A stretch of 64,000 nucleotides of DNA from Alphaproteobacteria bacterium (GCA_030427145.1 JAUHWT010000003.1:124001-188000); one strand, 5' to 3'; numbered from the stretch's first letter, positions 1-9,835 are shown. Notes: generated from the sequence alone by a model not told the origin. Made by a program: numbers and translations.

Positions 1-371
1 TCGAGGGCAACCGCACGATCAAACGCGCCGTCACCGACAACAAGGGCGGAACCATGCGGCTCGGCGCATACAACGCCACGCTCAAGCCCGACAGCCAGGT
101 CGCCAAAATCTACGGCACCACGGACATTTCCGAGCGCCACCGTCACCGTTACGAGGTGGATATAGAGTATCGCGACAAGCTGGAAAAATGCGGTCTTGTT
201 TTTTCCGGCCTGTCTCCGGACGGTCGCCTTCCGGAGATCGTGGAAATTCCGGATCATCCCTGGTACATTGGCGTACAGTTCCACCCGGAGCTCAAGTCAA
301 AGCCATTTGAACCACACCCGCTGTTTGCCGATTTCGTGAGAGCCGCCGTGGACCAGTCGCGTCTGGTATAA
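1..371 (+). CDS. pyrG: CTP synthase, C-terminal part
   Basis: This is the 3' end of CTP synthase, which converts UTP to CTP with glutamine as nitrogen donor in the cytoplasm. The reading frame is open from base 3 at the window edge. It holds the end of the class I glutamine amidotransferase domain, including the triad His and Glu in GVQFHPEL, followed by the family C-terminus ([15 protein letters not shown]). The start lies outside the window. The downstream TerB-like gene begins 26 bp after the stop and is probably co-transcribed. Confidence 0.96.
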   Translation, partial: EGNRTIKRAVTDNKGGTMRLGAYNATLKPDSQVAKIYGTTDISERHRHRYEVDIEYRDKLEKCGLVFSGLSPDGRLPEIVEIPDHPWYIGVQFHPELKSKPFEPHPLFADFVRAAVDQSRLV

Positions 372-397
372 GGCGGAGGAAAGCCTACATACACCAA

Positions 398-841
398 ATG
401 ATAGCAGACCTTCTCCGCCGTCTCGCCGGCACCCCGACCGAGGACACGCTCGACCCGCATGACGCGCGGCTCGCCCTGGCTGCCCTCATGGTCAGGATCG
501 CAAGAACCGACCACACCTATACCGAAGCCGAACGCGAGCGGATCAGCCGCGTTCTGTCAGATTACTACAGTCTCGGGGCACAGGAGGTCGAAGACCTGCG
601 TCGGGAAGCTGAACAGACCGAATCCGAGGCACCCGATACCGTGAGGTTCACACGGCTCATCAAGGCTGCCGTACCCTATGAGGACCGCGAAGGCATTGTG
701 GAAGCGCTCTGGCGTGTGGCCGCAGCGGACGGCATCAACGACGAGGAACATGGGCTGCTCCGGCTTGTCGCAAACCTCGTTGGCGTGTCCGACAAGAACA
801 GCGCGCTGGCAAGACAACGGGCACTGGCCCGCGACGACTAG
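398..841 (+). CDS. TerB-like (tellurite-resistance B domain) protein
   Basis: A 147-residue soluble protein that resembles the all-helical TerB/DjlA-N family. Two similar halves carry acidic helices (residues about 22-60 and 95-135), with the pattern LAALMVRIARTD then ALWRVAAADG, typical of TerB-like folds in which acidic residues bind metal. A good ribosome site (GGCGGAGGAAAG) precedes the ATG. It follows pyrG closely. The biochemical role of these small single-domain TerB proteins is unknown; tellurite resistance should not be assumed. Confidence 0.75.
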   Translation: MIADLLRRLAGTPTEDTLDPHDARLALAALMVRIARTDHTYTEAERERISRVLSDYYSLGAQEVEDLRREAEQTESEAPDTVRFTRLIKAAVPYEDREGIVEALWRVAAADGINDEEHGLLRLVANLVGVSDKNSALARQRALARDD

Positions 842-861
842 GTCCGGTTCAAACTGTTGGT

Positions 862-1758
862 CTAGAAATCCAGGCTGATCCGGCGCGTCAGGCTGAAGCG
901 GAACTCATACTGATCCTCCGAACCGCTTTCCGCGATCGGAGAGTCCGCAGCATCGTTCATCAGGCGCATATACTCCGCGCTGCCCTCAAGGCCCCAACGC
1001 TCGTTAAACTGGTACCGGGCCTCCAGAAGCACACCCGCCCCCAGAACACCGCCCTCAGCGTCATAGGCCTCGATACCTGACCGGGCCGATTCCTCCTCGG
1101 ACACTCCGAAATACTCGTCAGCAAACCTTTCGTCACCGAGCGAGATCCGCGGCCCAAGGGTCAGGGTCAAACCTTCAATCGGATAGGCAATCGCATCCGC
1201 GCCCACATCGCCGACCCAGGCGTGGTGACCGATGAAACCGTATCTGATATCCGCGAAAACACGGTAGTTTCTCTGCTCGTAACCGATCCCGAAACCGGCC
1301 TCAAACGCGCGGTCAATATCGTCGAGGCCTTCAATCTCCTCATAGTCGCCGGAGTCACGCTTACCGATATAACCGACCGATCCGCGAAGTCCCAAACCAC
1401 GCCGAAAACCGACCGCGTCACCGGAACCATACTCAAACCCGCCGGGGAAACGGACATAGTCGAGCCGAAGCGCTGCACTTGGCCCAAGCTCGTATTCGCT
1501 CGACCCCAGATAGGCCGGGCTTACGGCAACACCAGCCCGGACCGTGGCAACGAAATCGGGGTTTTCAGCGTCGATATATTCATTTTCAACGATGAACTCG
1601 AGCGCCGGCGGCAAACCGCCCTCATCCTCATCCGCATGTGCAGGAACGGCAAAAAAGGCACCGGAAAAGGCCGCTGCGAAACCAGCGGCGGACACCACGT
1701 TCAGGTTCGGTTGCGGAGCCAATTTCGTAAGCCTTTCCAATTTGATCCCGGGAATCAT
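862..1758 (-). CDS. MipA/OmpV family outer-membrane protein
   Basis: Predicted outer-membrane beta barrel of the MipA/OmpV family. An N-terminal hydrophobic segment ends in AVPAHA, a likely signal peptidase I site, and is followed by alternating hydrophobic/aromatic strands and a C-terminal phenylalanine (SLDF), the usual barrel insertion signal. MipA members scaffold murein enzymes in E. coli, but most family members are uncharacterised porin-like proteins. The ATG at 1758 was preferred over a GTG at 1785 because it leaves a shorter leader, though neither has a strong ribosome site. It converges with the TerB-like gene and stands alone. Confidence 0.8.
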   Translation of the reverse strand: MIPGIKLERLTKLAPQPNLNVVSAAGFAAAFSGAFFAVPAHADEDEGGLPPALEFIVENEYIDAENPDFVATVRAGVAVSPAYLGSSEYELGPSAALRLDYVRFPGGFEYGSGDAVGFRRGLGLRGSVGYIGKRDSGDYEEIEGLDDIDRAFEAGFGIGYEQRNYRVFADIRYGFIGHHAWVGDVGADAIAYPIEGLTLTLGPRISLGDERFADEYFGVSEEESARSGIEAYDAEGGVLGAGVLLEARYQFNERWGLEGSAEYMRLMNDAADSPIAESGSEDQYEFRFSLTRRISLDF

Positions 1759-2025
1759 TAACTTATTGCATTCCCCAGTTAACACAGTGTGATTTTCCGC
1801 CCTCCAATAGCAAGGAAAATTCGCGCCCCTCTCCCGATCCCGCCCCGATTGTCACAGGTTTGTCAGATAACGTCGCCCCGGAACCGACTGCAATATCTGT
1901 AAATTCGCCGGTCTGGCGAAATTATCACATATTTTCAGAGATTGTTCGCGCTATACGTGTGTCGACTGCAGATTTTCCCGACAGTCAATCAGACCGGCCA
2001 TTTAGGGACGGAAATGGAATCGCCC

Positions 2026-3147
2026 TCACTGCGTCCGTGCCGCCAGATTGGCCTCCAACACCCGTCTAACCGCACCGATATCGGCATCCTTGCAAACGAA
2101 CGCATCACCGATGTCGCGCGCCAGAATAAAGGTCAAACGGCCGGCCTCGACCTTCTTGTCCTGGCCCATCAGATCGATCAGCACATCCGCATCGGGCAAA
2201 CTCCCCCCGATATCCTCCATACGATACCGCATGCCCATTTTTGCGTAGTGCTGAGCAATCCTGCCGGGCAGTTCCTGCGAACAAAGGCCCATGCCCACAC
2301 TCGCCTCAAATGCCAGCATGCAACCGACTGACACTCCCTCACCATGCAGCAGGCGGTTGGAATATCCGGTCGCGGCCTCAAGTGCATGCCCAAACGTGTG
2401 ACCGAGGTTCAGGAGCGCCCGCCGACCGCGTTCGGTCTCATCCTCCTCCACAATCTTCGCTTTCATCTCGCAGGAGCGTTTCACGAGGTAGTTCCTTGCC
2501 TCCAAATCTCCCTGCAAGGCAGACGGACCGTTTTCCTCAAGCCAGTGAAAAAACGCCGCGTCCCCAAGCAACCCGTATTTGACCACCTCACCATAACCGG
2601 CGAGATAATCGCGTTCCGACAATGTTGCGAGTAGCCCCGTATCCGCCAGAACCAGCGACGGCTGGTGAAACGCCCCGATGAGGTTTTTTCCCAGCGGCGA
2701 ATTGATCGCCGTTTTGCCACCCACTGAACTATCCACCTGTGCAAGCAGCGTCGTGGGGATTTGAATGAACCTCACACCCCGCCTGTTGATGGCCGCGGCA
2801 AACCCGACGAGATCGCCAATGACCCCACCGCCCAGTGCGACAACAACATCGCCCCGGTCGATCCGTTTTTCGATCAGCCATTCAACGGTCTGTTGAAGCG
2901 CAGCCCAGGACTTTGTCGTCTCTCCCGGCTCAAGTACCAGCACCTCAAAAGCGATTCCGGCGTCACTCAGGCTTTGCTCGAGTGTTTCCAGGTGGTGGGC
3001 GGCAACGTTCCTCTCGGTCACCACCGCAACCTTCGCCGACCCAACCAAAGGCCCCATCTCAACGCCCGCCTCCGCCAGCAGCCCGGATCCGATGCGAATG
3101 TCATAGGAACGATCGCCGAGCGACACCCTGACCGTTTCACGCTCCAT
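2026..3147 (-). CDS. aroB: 3-dehydroquinate synthase
   Basis: Second step of the shikimate pathway: converts DAHP to 3-dehydroquinate, NAD+ and divalent-metal dependent. The glycine-rich NAD motif GGGVIGDLVGFAAA lies near residue 105, and metal-binding histidines appear in LGHTFGHALE and LLHGEGVSVG. About 373 residues, normal for the family. The ATG at 3147 was chosen because the GGGGAG ribosome site is about 8 bp upstream; an ATG two codons earlier (3153) is too close to it. The start overlaps the aroK stop by one base (TGATG), so the two are translationally coupled. Confidence 0.95.
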   Translation of the reverse strand: MERETVRVSLGDRSYDIRIGSGLLAEAGVEMGPLVGSAKVAVVTERNVAAHHLETLEQSLSDAGIAFEVLVLEPGETTKSWAALQQTVEWLIEKRIDRGDVVVALGGGVIGDLVGFAAAINRRGVRFIQIPTTLLAQVDSSVGGKTAINSPLGKNLIGAFHQPSLVLADTGLLATLSERDYLAGYGEVVKYGLLGDAAFFHWLEENGPSALQGDLEARNYLVKRSCEMKAKIVEEDETERGRRALLNLGHTFGHALEAATGYSNRLLHGEGVSVGCMLAFEASVGMGLCSQELPGRIAQHYAKMGMRYRMEDIGGSLPDADVLIDLMGQDKKVEAGRLTFILARDIGDAFVCKDADIGAVRRVLEANLAARTQ

Positions 3148-3755
3148 CAACATTGCTCCCCAATGGTTATGTCACCGGTTGTGGCTGCACCGTCATAAGC
3201 CCGCACGGATTCGATAATTCGAACCGCCATGTCCACGTGGCTTGCCCCGCGCACGCTTTCGACGATTACATCGGCTTCGGCATAAATGGGTGCACGACGA
3301 CGTTCCAGGTCCGCAAGGACCTGCCGCGGATTCGGATTGTCCAGCAGCGGGCGCCCTGGTCGTCCCCGCACGCGTTCCCAGAGAAGCTGGACGTCCGCCC
3401 TGATCCACACCGAGGTGCCATGCGCCTTGATTTCTTCCCGGGTCCGCGCCTCCATGAACGCACCACCACCGGTTGCAAGAACGCAGGGACGACCGGCCAG
3501 AAGACGCGCAATCACCCGCCGCTCGCCGTCGCGAAAAGCCGCCTCACCGAGGCCGGCGAAGATCTCTGGAATGCTCATTCCGGCCGCCTCAACGATCTCC
3601 GAATCGGAATCAACGAAATCAACATTAAGGATTGCGGCCACTCTTTTGCCGACACTCGTCTTGCCAGCTCCCATCAGCCCCACGAGCACAAGGGTTTTTT
3701 GCAGTTTAAGCGTTTCAAACCCATTAGGAAGGCTGGATTTTTCCGGTTCATTCAT
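3147..3755 (-). CDS. aroK: shikimate kinase
   Basis: Phosphorylates shikimate to shikimate-3-phosphate. The P-loop GLMGAGKTSVGKR is near residue 30, the substrate-binding DSD motif follows at about 53, and TGGGAF and RGRPGRPLL (lid) are present. About 202 residues from the ATG at 3755. A GTG at 3791 would add 12 residues without a recognisable ribosome site. First gene of an aroK-aroB operon, divergent from the 3875-6508 operon, as commonly seen in Rhodobacterales. Confidence 0.94.
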   Translation of the reverse strand: MNEPEKSSLPNGFETLKLQKTLVLVGLMGAGKTSVGKRVAAILNVDFVDSDSEIVEAAGMSIPEIFAGLGEAAFRDGERRVIARLLAGRPCVLATGGGAFMEARTREEIKAHGTSVWIRADVQLLWERVRGRPGRPLLDNPNPRQVLADLERRRAPIYAEADVIVESVRGASHVDMAVRIIESVRAYDGAATTGDITIGEQC

Positions 3756-3874
3756 GTCATTTGTTATTCGGACGCACCGGTAGTACACCACTCATTAAGT
3801 CAAGGTCGGTCATTGTCATGTGATTGAACAGGACCTTGGCCTAGGGTCAAGCCAGGAAGGCAGGACAATTCGGA

Positions 3875-4003
3875 ATGGGATACGTTTTTAAGGGTTTTTT
3901 GTTTTTGGTCGTCGCGTCAGCCGCTTATCTGCTGGCGATGGCGATATTTTCCGACTTGCCCGCACCCACGGCGGAAATCTCCAAACCCATAGATGCGATG
4001 TAG
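3875..4003 (+). CDS. small single-pass membrane protein (42 aa)
   Basis: A short ORF (ATG 3875, TAG 4001-4003) encoding 42 residues: MGYVFKGFLFLVV starts a single hydrophobic helix of about 20 residues, followed by a short polar tail with prolines. A purine-rich ribosome site (GGAAGGCAGGA) precedes it. Its end overlaps the start of the next gene (ATGCGATGTAG), indicating translational coupling. Its position between divergent aroK and the secreted-protein/xerD pair looks like a conserved Rhodobacterales arrangement, which is an inference from memory. Function unknown. Confidence 0.7.
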   Translation: MGYVFKGFLFLVVASAAYLLAMAIFSDLPAPTAEISKPIDAM

Positions 4004-5540
4004 ACCGTTAATCCTGCGCACGGGTCTTGCGGCAGCCGGCTTTTTGCTGGCGGCACCGGCATGGGCGAACGACCCACGCAGCGCAATTCCATGGCTCTCG
4101 GAAAGCGTAAGCGAAACCGGCGCGGCCCCGGAGCAATCCGGCAATTCGGCCTTTGGCGTCGAGGAAGTAACCACCACGGTTCTGAGTAACGCGGCATACG
4201 CGTCTGCCGGAATTCTCTCTCCACAGGACACAGGGTTCAATGCCGACATCTGGGGACCCACGGATGCAGCGACGGCCCTCACCCTGGTCAGCGAGCATGG
4301 TGGCCGCGGCGTGCCCGAGACCATTCGTCTGTTCAAACGCATCCTGCTTGCCGCAACCCCAACGCCAGGCAGCACCGAGGATGGCCGCGACATCTTTGTT
4401 GCGCGACTTGACCGTCTTCTCGAACTCGGTGCCCTTGAGGAAACCGAAGCCCTGATCGGCATGACCGGTGCGGAAGACCCTGCGATTTTCCGCCGCTGGT
4501 TCGATGTCGGCCTGTTGAGCAACCATGCGGACGCGCCCTGCCGCGAACTTCGCCGCAAACCCACGCTGTCGCCGACCCTGCCCGCTAGGATCTTCTGCCT
4601 CGCGCGTGGCGGAGACTGGGGAGCCGCAGAAATCACACTGACGATGGGTCAGGAGGTCGACGCCTTCGACCCGGCACAGCATGCCCTGTTGGCACGTTTT
4701 CTCGATCCCGAACTCTTTGAGGAGGAGCCGGCCCCCGAGGCGCCCGACCCTCTGACACCGCTGGATTTCCTGATGCGCGAAGCCGTTGGTCTGCCACGGC
4801 CGGCCGCCCGGCTTCCTTTGGCCTTTCTCCACTTCGATCTTGACGAACACGCCCCGCTGCGCATCCGGGCCGAAGCGGCCGAACGCCTCGTTCTGGCCAC
4901 TACCGTGTCGCCGGAAGTCCTGTTTGAGGCCTACCGATCCGCAAAACCGGCCGCATCCGGGGGCATCTGGGACCGCGTCGCCGCCACCCAGGATCTCGAT
5001 GCCGCTCTGGCCGACTCGGACCAGGCTGACCTCCCGGACGCCATACTGGCCGCGGACGAGGTCTTCACTGAGCGGGGCCTCCGTTCCGCCTTCGCCTATG
5101 CCTACGGGCCACAACTGAGTGAAATCGACCGGCAGTCCCTGCCCCAGGACGCACAATTCGCAGTGCTGGACCTGCTTCTACTTGCCGGAGAAACGGACCT
5201 CACCGACATTCCCGCAGACTACCCAAACAAAATCCTTGTCGATCTGGCGAACGGTCAGACCCCACAGCACTTAACGAAAGATCCGGTCTCCACGGCTGTC
5301 AAAAACGCCTTCGCACCAACCGGCGATCCGTCCATTCGCGATGTGCGTCTGCAAAGAATGCTCCGCGAGAAACGCCAGGGCGAGGCTCTGTTCGCCGCGC
5401 TTGACCTGCTTCAGGGCGGAACGGACGTCGCTCCGGACTCCCTCCGCTCCGCGCTGCTACTCTTACGTAAAGCCGGACAGGAAGAAACCGCCCGCAAAAT
5501 CGCGATCCAGACCGTACTGGGTTCCGGGAGGCCGGATTGA
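3993..5540 (+). CDS. secreted protein of unknown function
   Basis: A 515-residue protein with a clear Sec signal peptide (GLAAAGFLLAAPAWA, cleavage near residue 25). The rest is Ala/Leu/Asp-rich, helix-forming and without recognisable catalytic motifs; TPR-like or HEAT-like helical repeats are possible but not demonstrable by eye. It overlaps the upstream small membrane gene and its TGA overlaps the TTG start of xerD, so the three form one transcription unit. I do not recognise a function. Confidence 0.75.
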   Translation: MRCRPLILRTGLAAAGFLLAAPAWANDPRSAIPWLSESVSETGAAPEQSGNSAFGVEEVTTTVLSNAAYASAGILSPQDTGFNADIWGPTDAATALTLVSEHGGRGVPETIRLFKRILLAATPTPGSTEDGRDIFVARLDRLLELGALEETEALIGMTGAEDPAIFRRWFDVGLLSNHADAPCRELRRKPTLSPTLPARIFCLARGGDWGAAEITLTMGQEVDAFDPAQHALLARFLDPELFEEEPAPEAPDPLTPLDFLMREAVGLPRPAARLPLAFLHFDLDEHAPLRIRAEAAERLVLATTVSPEVLFEAYRSAKPAASGGIWDRVAATQDLDAALADSDQADLPDAILAADEVFTERGLRSAFAYAYGPQLSEIDRQSLPQDAQFAVLDLLLLAGETDLTDIPADYPNKILVDLANGQTPQHLTKDPVSTAVKNAFAPTGDPSIRDVRLQRMLREKRQGEALFAALDLLQGGTDVAPDSLRSALLLLRKAGQEETARKIAIQTVLGSGRPD

Positions 5541-6508
5541 AATCGCGGGACCGCATCGCGCAGTTTCTGGAGGCAATTCAGGCCGAACGGGACGCCGCCT
5601 CCAACACAATCGCCTCCTATGCCCGGGACCTCTTGGATTACGAGGAGTTCCTCATGTCCAGAAACACCGACATCATCGAGGCAATGCGCCCCGATATTGA
5701 GGCCTATCTGGTGGACCAGACCGACCGGGGCATGGCCGAAACCACGAGGGCCCGGCGCCTTTCAGCCCTGCGGCAGTTCTATCGGTTCTGCTTCCTTGAG
5801 GGCTGGCGCGAGGATGACCCCGCCGCGCTCATAAAAGGCCCCAAACGCCGCCGCGCCCTGCCCGGCACGCTAAGCGAGGACAACGTGGACCGGCTTCTGG
5901 AGGCCGCCTCATCGACCGGAAAAAACCAGACCGAACGCCTGCGCAACACGTGCCTGATGCAGATTCTCTACGCCACCGGCCTGCGTGTAACCGAACTCGT
6001 TTCTCTGCCCGTCGCGGCCGTGCGCGGCAATCCGCAGATGATCCTCGTCCGGGGCAAGGGCGGTCGCGAACGCATGGTACCCCTTTCCGTACCGGCCAAA
6101 ACCGCGCTGGAGGCCTGGCTGACCGAGCGTGACCGGCTTCAGGCGCTCGCTACTAAAAAAGGCAAACCGGACTCCGCCCATCTGTTTCCGGCCCGCGGAA
6201 AACGCGGTCACATGACCCGGGAGCGTTTCTTCCTCCTGACAAAGGAACTCGCCGCCAATGCGGGCCTCGACCCGTCCTCAATTTCGCCCCACACCCTGCG
6301 GCACGCCTTCGCCACGCATCTTTTATCGCATGGCGCGGATCTCAGGGTCATTCAGACCCTGCTCGGTCACGCCAGCATCGGAACGACCGAAATCTATACC
6401 CATGTGCAGGACGCGCGGATGAAGGAGCTTGTTTTTGAAAAACACCCTCTTGCCGCGGAAACTGCCCCGGACCTTGAAGACGGCGACGACTGGCCCCATA
6501 AACCCTAG
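5537..6508 (+). CDS. xerD: tyrosine recombinase XerD
   Basis: Site-specific recombinase that, with XerC, resolves chromosome dimers at dif. The N-terminal SAM-like core-binding domain (about 1-100) is followed by the catalytic domain with the full set of active residues: Arg in ATGLRVTEL, Lys in GKGGRER, His/Arg in HTLRHAFATHLL, His in LLGHASIGTT and the nucleophile Tyr in EIYTHV. 323 residues. It starts at TTG 5537, overlapping the previous TGA by four bases. XerD rather than XerC is favoured by the overall pattern, but the two paralogues are hard to separate by eye. Confidence 0.9.
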   Translation: MKSRDRIAQFLEAIQAERDAASNTIASYARDLLDYEEFLMSRNTDIIEAMRPDIEAYLVDQTDRGMAETTRARRLSALRQFYRFCFLEGWREDDPAALIKGPKRRRALPGTLSEDNVDRLLEAASSTGKNQTERLRNTCLMQILYATGLRVTELVSLPVAAVRGNPQMILVRGKGGRERMVPLSVPAKTALEAWLTERDRLQALATKKGKPDSAHLFPARGKRGHMTRERFFLLTKELAANAGLDPSSISPHTLRHAFATHLLSHGADLRVIQTLLGHASIGTTEIYTHVQDARMKELVFEKHPLAAETAPDLEDGDDWPHKP

Positions 6509-6540
6509 ATACCTCGAAGTATTCACAGGGCTCAAAAGTT

Positions 6541-7854
6541 ATGGAAACCGCAGAAGCGGCCACGTCGTTCTGGCCGATCGTCATAACGGGAATCGCAATT
6601 CTGGTGCTGTTATGTCTTTCGGCCGTGTTTTCCGGGTCGGAGACGGCCCTGACCACGGCCAAGCGCGGCAAACTCCACTCCATGGACGGCAAGGGCGACC
6701 GTGGTGCCGGCGTGGCCCTGAAACTCATCGAGGACAAGGAACGCCTGATCGGGGCCATTCTGCTTGGAAACAACCTCGTCAACATCCTCGCGACATCGCT
6801 TGCGACCATGTTTTTCACCGTGCTTCTGGGCGAGGGCGCGGTCGCCATTGCCACGCTGGTAATGACCGGCCTCGTGCTGGTGTTTTCCGAGGTACTGCCC
6901 AAGACCTACGCCATCACCAATGCCGAGACGATGGCGGCGCGTGTTTCTCCCCTTATACGCGGCGTGGTTGTGGTCCTTTCTCCGGTCGTGAATGCCGTCC
7001 GCGCCTTCGTTCGCACCATACTCGGCGTGTTCGGCGTCAGCACCGACCCGGAGGCCCATTTCCTGGCCGCCCAGGAAGAAATCGCGGGAGCGATTGCCCT
7101 CCACCACTCGGAAGGCGCGGTTGAAAAAGACGACCGCGACCGCCTGCTCGGCGCACTGGACCTTGGTCAGCGGCGGGTGGAGGAAGTCATGCTCCACCGC
7201 CGCGAAATCGAAATGATCGACGCGGACCTGCCCCCGGCGGAGATCCTCGCAAAGGCACTGGAGTCCCAGCACACCCGCATCCCGCTCTACCGCGAGGACC
7301 CGGAAAACATCATCGGGGTGTTGCACGCCAAGGACCTGTCCCGTGCCGTCCACCAGCTCGGCCTCGACAGCCGCGAGTCGCCTGCCGACTTTAGCGAGCT
7401 GAACATTGAGGAAGTGGCGATGGAGCCCTACTTCGTGCCCGAGACTACGCCTCTCGACGAACAGATGCGCGCCTTCCTTCTGCGCCGCTCACATTTTGCC
7501 CTCGTCGTTGACGAGTACGGCGCCCTGCACGGCCTGATCACGCTTGAGGACATTATCGAGGAAATCGTCGGCGACATTACCGACGAGCATGACACGCAAA
7601 AATCCTCAGGGATTGAGCCCAACGAGGACGGATCGGTTGAGGTCGATGGTGGCGTGACGATCCGCGACCTCAACCGCGACTGTGACTGGTCGCTCCCGGA
7701 TGAGGAGGCCAACACCATCGCCGGGCTTGTCATCCACGAGGCACAGGCCATCCCCAATGCCGGTCAGGTGTTCAGCTTCCACGGGTTCCGGTTCGAGGTG
7801 CTGGAACGGGAAAACAACCGCCTCACCCGCATCCGCGTCCGCAAACTGCTGTAG
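6541..7854 (+). CDS. hemolysin/CorC family CBS transporter-associated protein
   Basis: A 437-residue inner-membrane protein of the HlyC/CorC (CNNM) family. It has three to four hydrophobic segments in the N-terminal DUF21 domain (SAVFSGSETALTTAKRGKL is the signature), a pair of CBS domains (about 210-340) and a C-terminal CorC_HlyC FAD-binding-like domain ending in RIRVRKLL. Family members are implicated in Mg2+/Co2+ efflux or membrane integrity. It begins 32 bp after xerD in the same direction. Confidence 0.88.
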   Translation: METAEAATSFWPIVITGIAILVLLCLSAVFSGSETALTTAKRGKLHSMDGKGDRGAGVALKLIEDKERLIGAILLGNNLVNILATSLATMFFTVLLGEGAVAIATLVMTGLVLVFSEVLPKTYAITNAETMAARVSPLIRGVVVVLSPVVNAVRAFVRTILGVFGVSTDPEAHFLAAQEEIAGAIALHHSEGAVEKDDRDRLLGALDLGQRRVEEVMLHRREIEMIDADLPPAEILAKALESQHTRIPLYREDPENIIGVLHAKDLSRAVHQLGLDSRESPADFSELNIEEVAMEPYFVPETTPLDEQMRAFLLRRSHFALVVDEYGALHGLITLEDIIEEIVGDITDEHDTQKSSGIEPNEDGSVEVDGGVTIRDLNRDCDWSLPDEEANTIAGLVIHEAQAIPNAGQVFSFHGFRFEVLERENNRLTRIRVRKLL

Positions 7855-7875
7855 CACAAGGGGCGCTCAGGCCCC

Positions 7876-9456
7876 TTACCGACCCTTGAACAGCGACCCC
7901 AGAATGCCGCGCACCAGGGCTTTGCCCTGTCGCGAATTCAGCTGTTTCACCACGGTCTTGGCCAGTTCCGCCCCAAGCGACGGGGAACTGGATGACCGGC
8001 TGGTCCGGGAATAGCTGCTCCCGGTTCCGGGTTTCGACCGGGATCCCGTGGGGGCCCTGTACTTTCTCAGTTCCGCCTCAAGTTCCTTGACACGCTTCGC
8101 GGCCTCATCCTCCTCGGCGGCCTTGCGTTCCAGCTCCTCCGCCTCACGAGCCGCCTCGTCAGCCCGTTTTGCCAGGATCTCGGAGGCGGATTCACGGTCA
8201 ATGGCCACGTCATAGCGACCCGCCATGGGCGACGCCGCAATGGACGCTGCGCGCTCTTCTTCAGTGATTGGACCCATGCGGGACTTTGGAGGCCGGATCA
8301 GAGTGCGGCTGACCATCGCCGGAACCCCCTTGTCCTCCAGAAGCGACACGACCGCCTCACCGGTCCCCACATTCTGGATCGCCTCTTCCGTGTCAAAATC
8401 AGGGTTGGGCCGGAACGTCTCCGCCGCCTGCCGCAGGGCCTTTTTGTCACGTGGCGTGTAGGCGCGCAGCGCGTGCTGGATCCGGTTCCCCAGCTGCGCC
8501 AGAACATCACCCGGAACGTCATCCGGGTTCTGGGTCACGAAATAGACCCCGACTCCTTTGGACCGGATCAGCCGGACAACCTGAACCACCTTCTCCGTCA
8601 GCGCGTCCGATCCGTCCTTGAACAGAAGATGCGCCTCATCGAAGAAAAACACCATTTTTGGTTTGTCCGGATTGCCCACCTCGGGCAGTTCCTCGAACAG
8701 CTCGGACAAGAGCCAAAGCAGGAAGGTCGCGTAGAGCCGCGGCGACTGCATCAGCCGGTCCGACATCAGCACGTTGATCCGGCCCATCCCCTCATCGGTC
8801 GCAATAAAATCGGACAGGGACAGCGACGGCTCTCCAAAAAACTGGTTCGCCCCCTGATTTTCCAACACCAGAAGGTTGCGCTGAATGGCCCCCACCGACG
8901 CGGAGGCAATATTGCCATAGGTCCGCCCAACCTCACTGGCATTGTCACCGAGCCAGACCAGCATAGACTGCAGATCCTTAAGATCGAGAAGCGCCAGGCC
9001 CTGTTCATCCGCCACACGGAACAGAATATTGAGAACGCCCTCCTGGGCCTCCGTCAGGTCCATCATGCGCGACAGAAGCAGCGGCCCCATCTCACTGACG
9101 GTCGTGCGTACGGGATGTCCGGTCTCACCGAAAAGATCCCAAAACACGGTCGGATAGTTTTGATAGCCAAAATCAGGCATTCCAATGGTAGTCGCCCGCC
9201 CGGTCAGCGCCTCATGCAGCTTGCCCTCGCCCTTGCCGGGCTGGGAGAGCCCCGACACGTCCCCCTTCACGTCCTGAACGAACACCGGCACTCCGGCGGC
9301 CGAGAACCCCTCGGCCAGTATCTGCAGCGTAACGGTCTTGCCCGTACCGGTGGCTCCGGTGATCAAACCATGCCGGTTTGCGTATCGAAGCAGCAGTTCA
9401 CGCGGTTCGCCGTATGACGGTCCTCCGCCGCCAACAAAAATCCCGTCATCCGCCAT
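7876..9456 (-). CDS. HerA-like ATPase (DUF853)
   Basis: A 526-residue P-loop ATPase of the helicase-HerA-like DUF853 family. Walker A is [11 protein letters not shown] (about residue 35) and Walker [14 protein letters not shown], followed by an [17 protein letters not shown] sensor region. The C-terminal third is charged, probably coiled coil ([23 protein letters not shown]), then basic and Ser-rich. Known HerA proteins pump or process DNA, but the DUF853 subgroup has no settled function. Single gene, converging with the CorC-like gene. Confidence 0.88.
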   Translation of the reverse strand: MADDGIFVGGGGPSYGEPRELLLRYANRHGLITGATGTGKTVTLQILAEGFSAAGVPVFVQDVKGDVSGLSQPGKGEGKLHEALTGRATTIGMPDFGYQNYPTVFWDLFGETGHPVRTTVSEMGPLLLSRMMDLTEAQEGVLNILFRVADEQGLALLDLKDLQSMLVWLGDNASEVGRTYGNIASASVGAIQRNLLVLENQGANQFFGEPSLSLSDFIATDEGMGRINVLMSDRLMQSPRLYATFLLWLLSELFEELPEVGNPDKPKMVFFFDEAHLLFKDGSDALTEKVVQVVRLIRSKGVGVYFVTQNPDDVPGDVLAQLGNRIQHALRAYTPRDKKALRQAAETFRPNPDFDTEEAIQNVGTGEAVVSLLEDKGVPAMVSRTLIRPPKSRMGPITEEERAASIAASPMAGRYDVAIDRESASEILAKRADEAAREAEELERKAAEEDEAAKRVKELEAELRKYRAPTGSRSKPGTGSSYSRTSRSSSSPSLGAELAKTVVKQLNSRQGKALVRGILGSLFKGR

Positions 9457-9523
9457 TGACCGCTTCCACTCATAAAATTTTCTGGAAACACTATGTTAAT
9501 CATTTGCATTTAGTTTCATCAAT

Positions 9524-9605
9524 GTGTCCCGGCACCGTTTGGTCAAGGGACACGCGACTTCCTCCCTGTTGAACTTGGCCGGTGAACTTCACCGGCCTTT
9601 TTTTT
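9524..9605 (+). ncRNA. candidate small RNA with anti-SD linker
   Basis: No protein gene on this strand explains the Rho-independent terminator at 9577-9605. Immediately upstream is a second stem: GTGTCCC (9524-9530) pairs with GGGACAC (9547-9553), with an inner ACC/GGT pairing. Between the stems is a 23-nt unpaired linker containing CTTCCTCCCT (9558-9567), complementary to Shine-Dalgarno sequences. Stem, pyrimidine linker, terminator is the layout of many alphaproteobacterial trans-acting sRNAs. No convincing promoter was identified, so the 5' end is a guess. Confidence 0.55.
9577..9605 (+). terminator. Rho-independent terminator
   Basis: GGCCGGTGA (9577-9585) and TCACCGGCC (9589-9597) form a perfect 9-bp stem with a 3-nt loop, followed by eight T residues (9598-9605). 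It reads on the + strand. Confidence 0.85.
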
Positions 9606-9806
9606 GGCTGAATGTCATGAAAATCAGACAAATATTTTGATTATACCAACGTTCCAAAGCACTTGACCGATGGGGAATCGCGTTCTAGCTTTCCGCCACG
9701 AAGTTCGGCAAGTCCGACAGGGAAAGTCGCAAAATGCGGGAAAAGGGTGTGGCGTTGCCGCGCCCTTTTCACTTGTAACAGCCTCCTGAGCATCCCTGCG
9801 CCGCTG

Positions 9807-9835
9807 TTGACACCATGTCTGCGGAGTGCGATTTC
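9807..9835 (+). promoter_or_regulatory. probable promoter of the IalB-like gene
   Basis: A consensus -35 TTGACA (9807-9812) is followed 17 bp later by GATTTC, a weak -10 match, about 45 bp upstream of the ATG at 9880. A second, more distal candidate is TTGACC (9663-9668), 17 bp, TAGCTT (9686-9691). These are sequence matches only. Confidence 0.4.
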
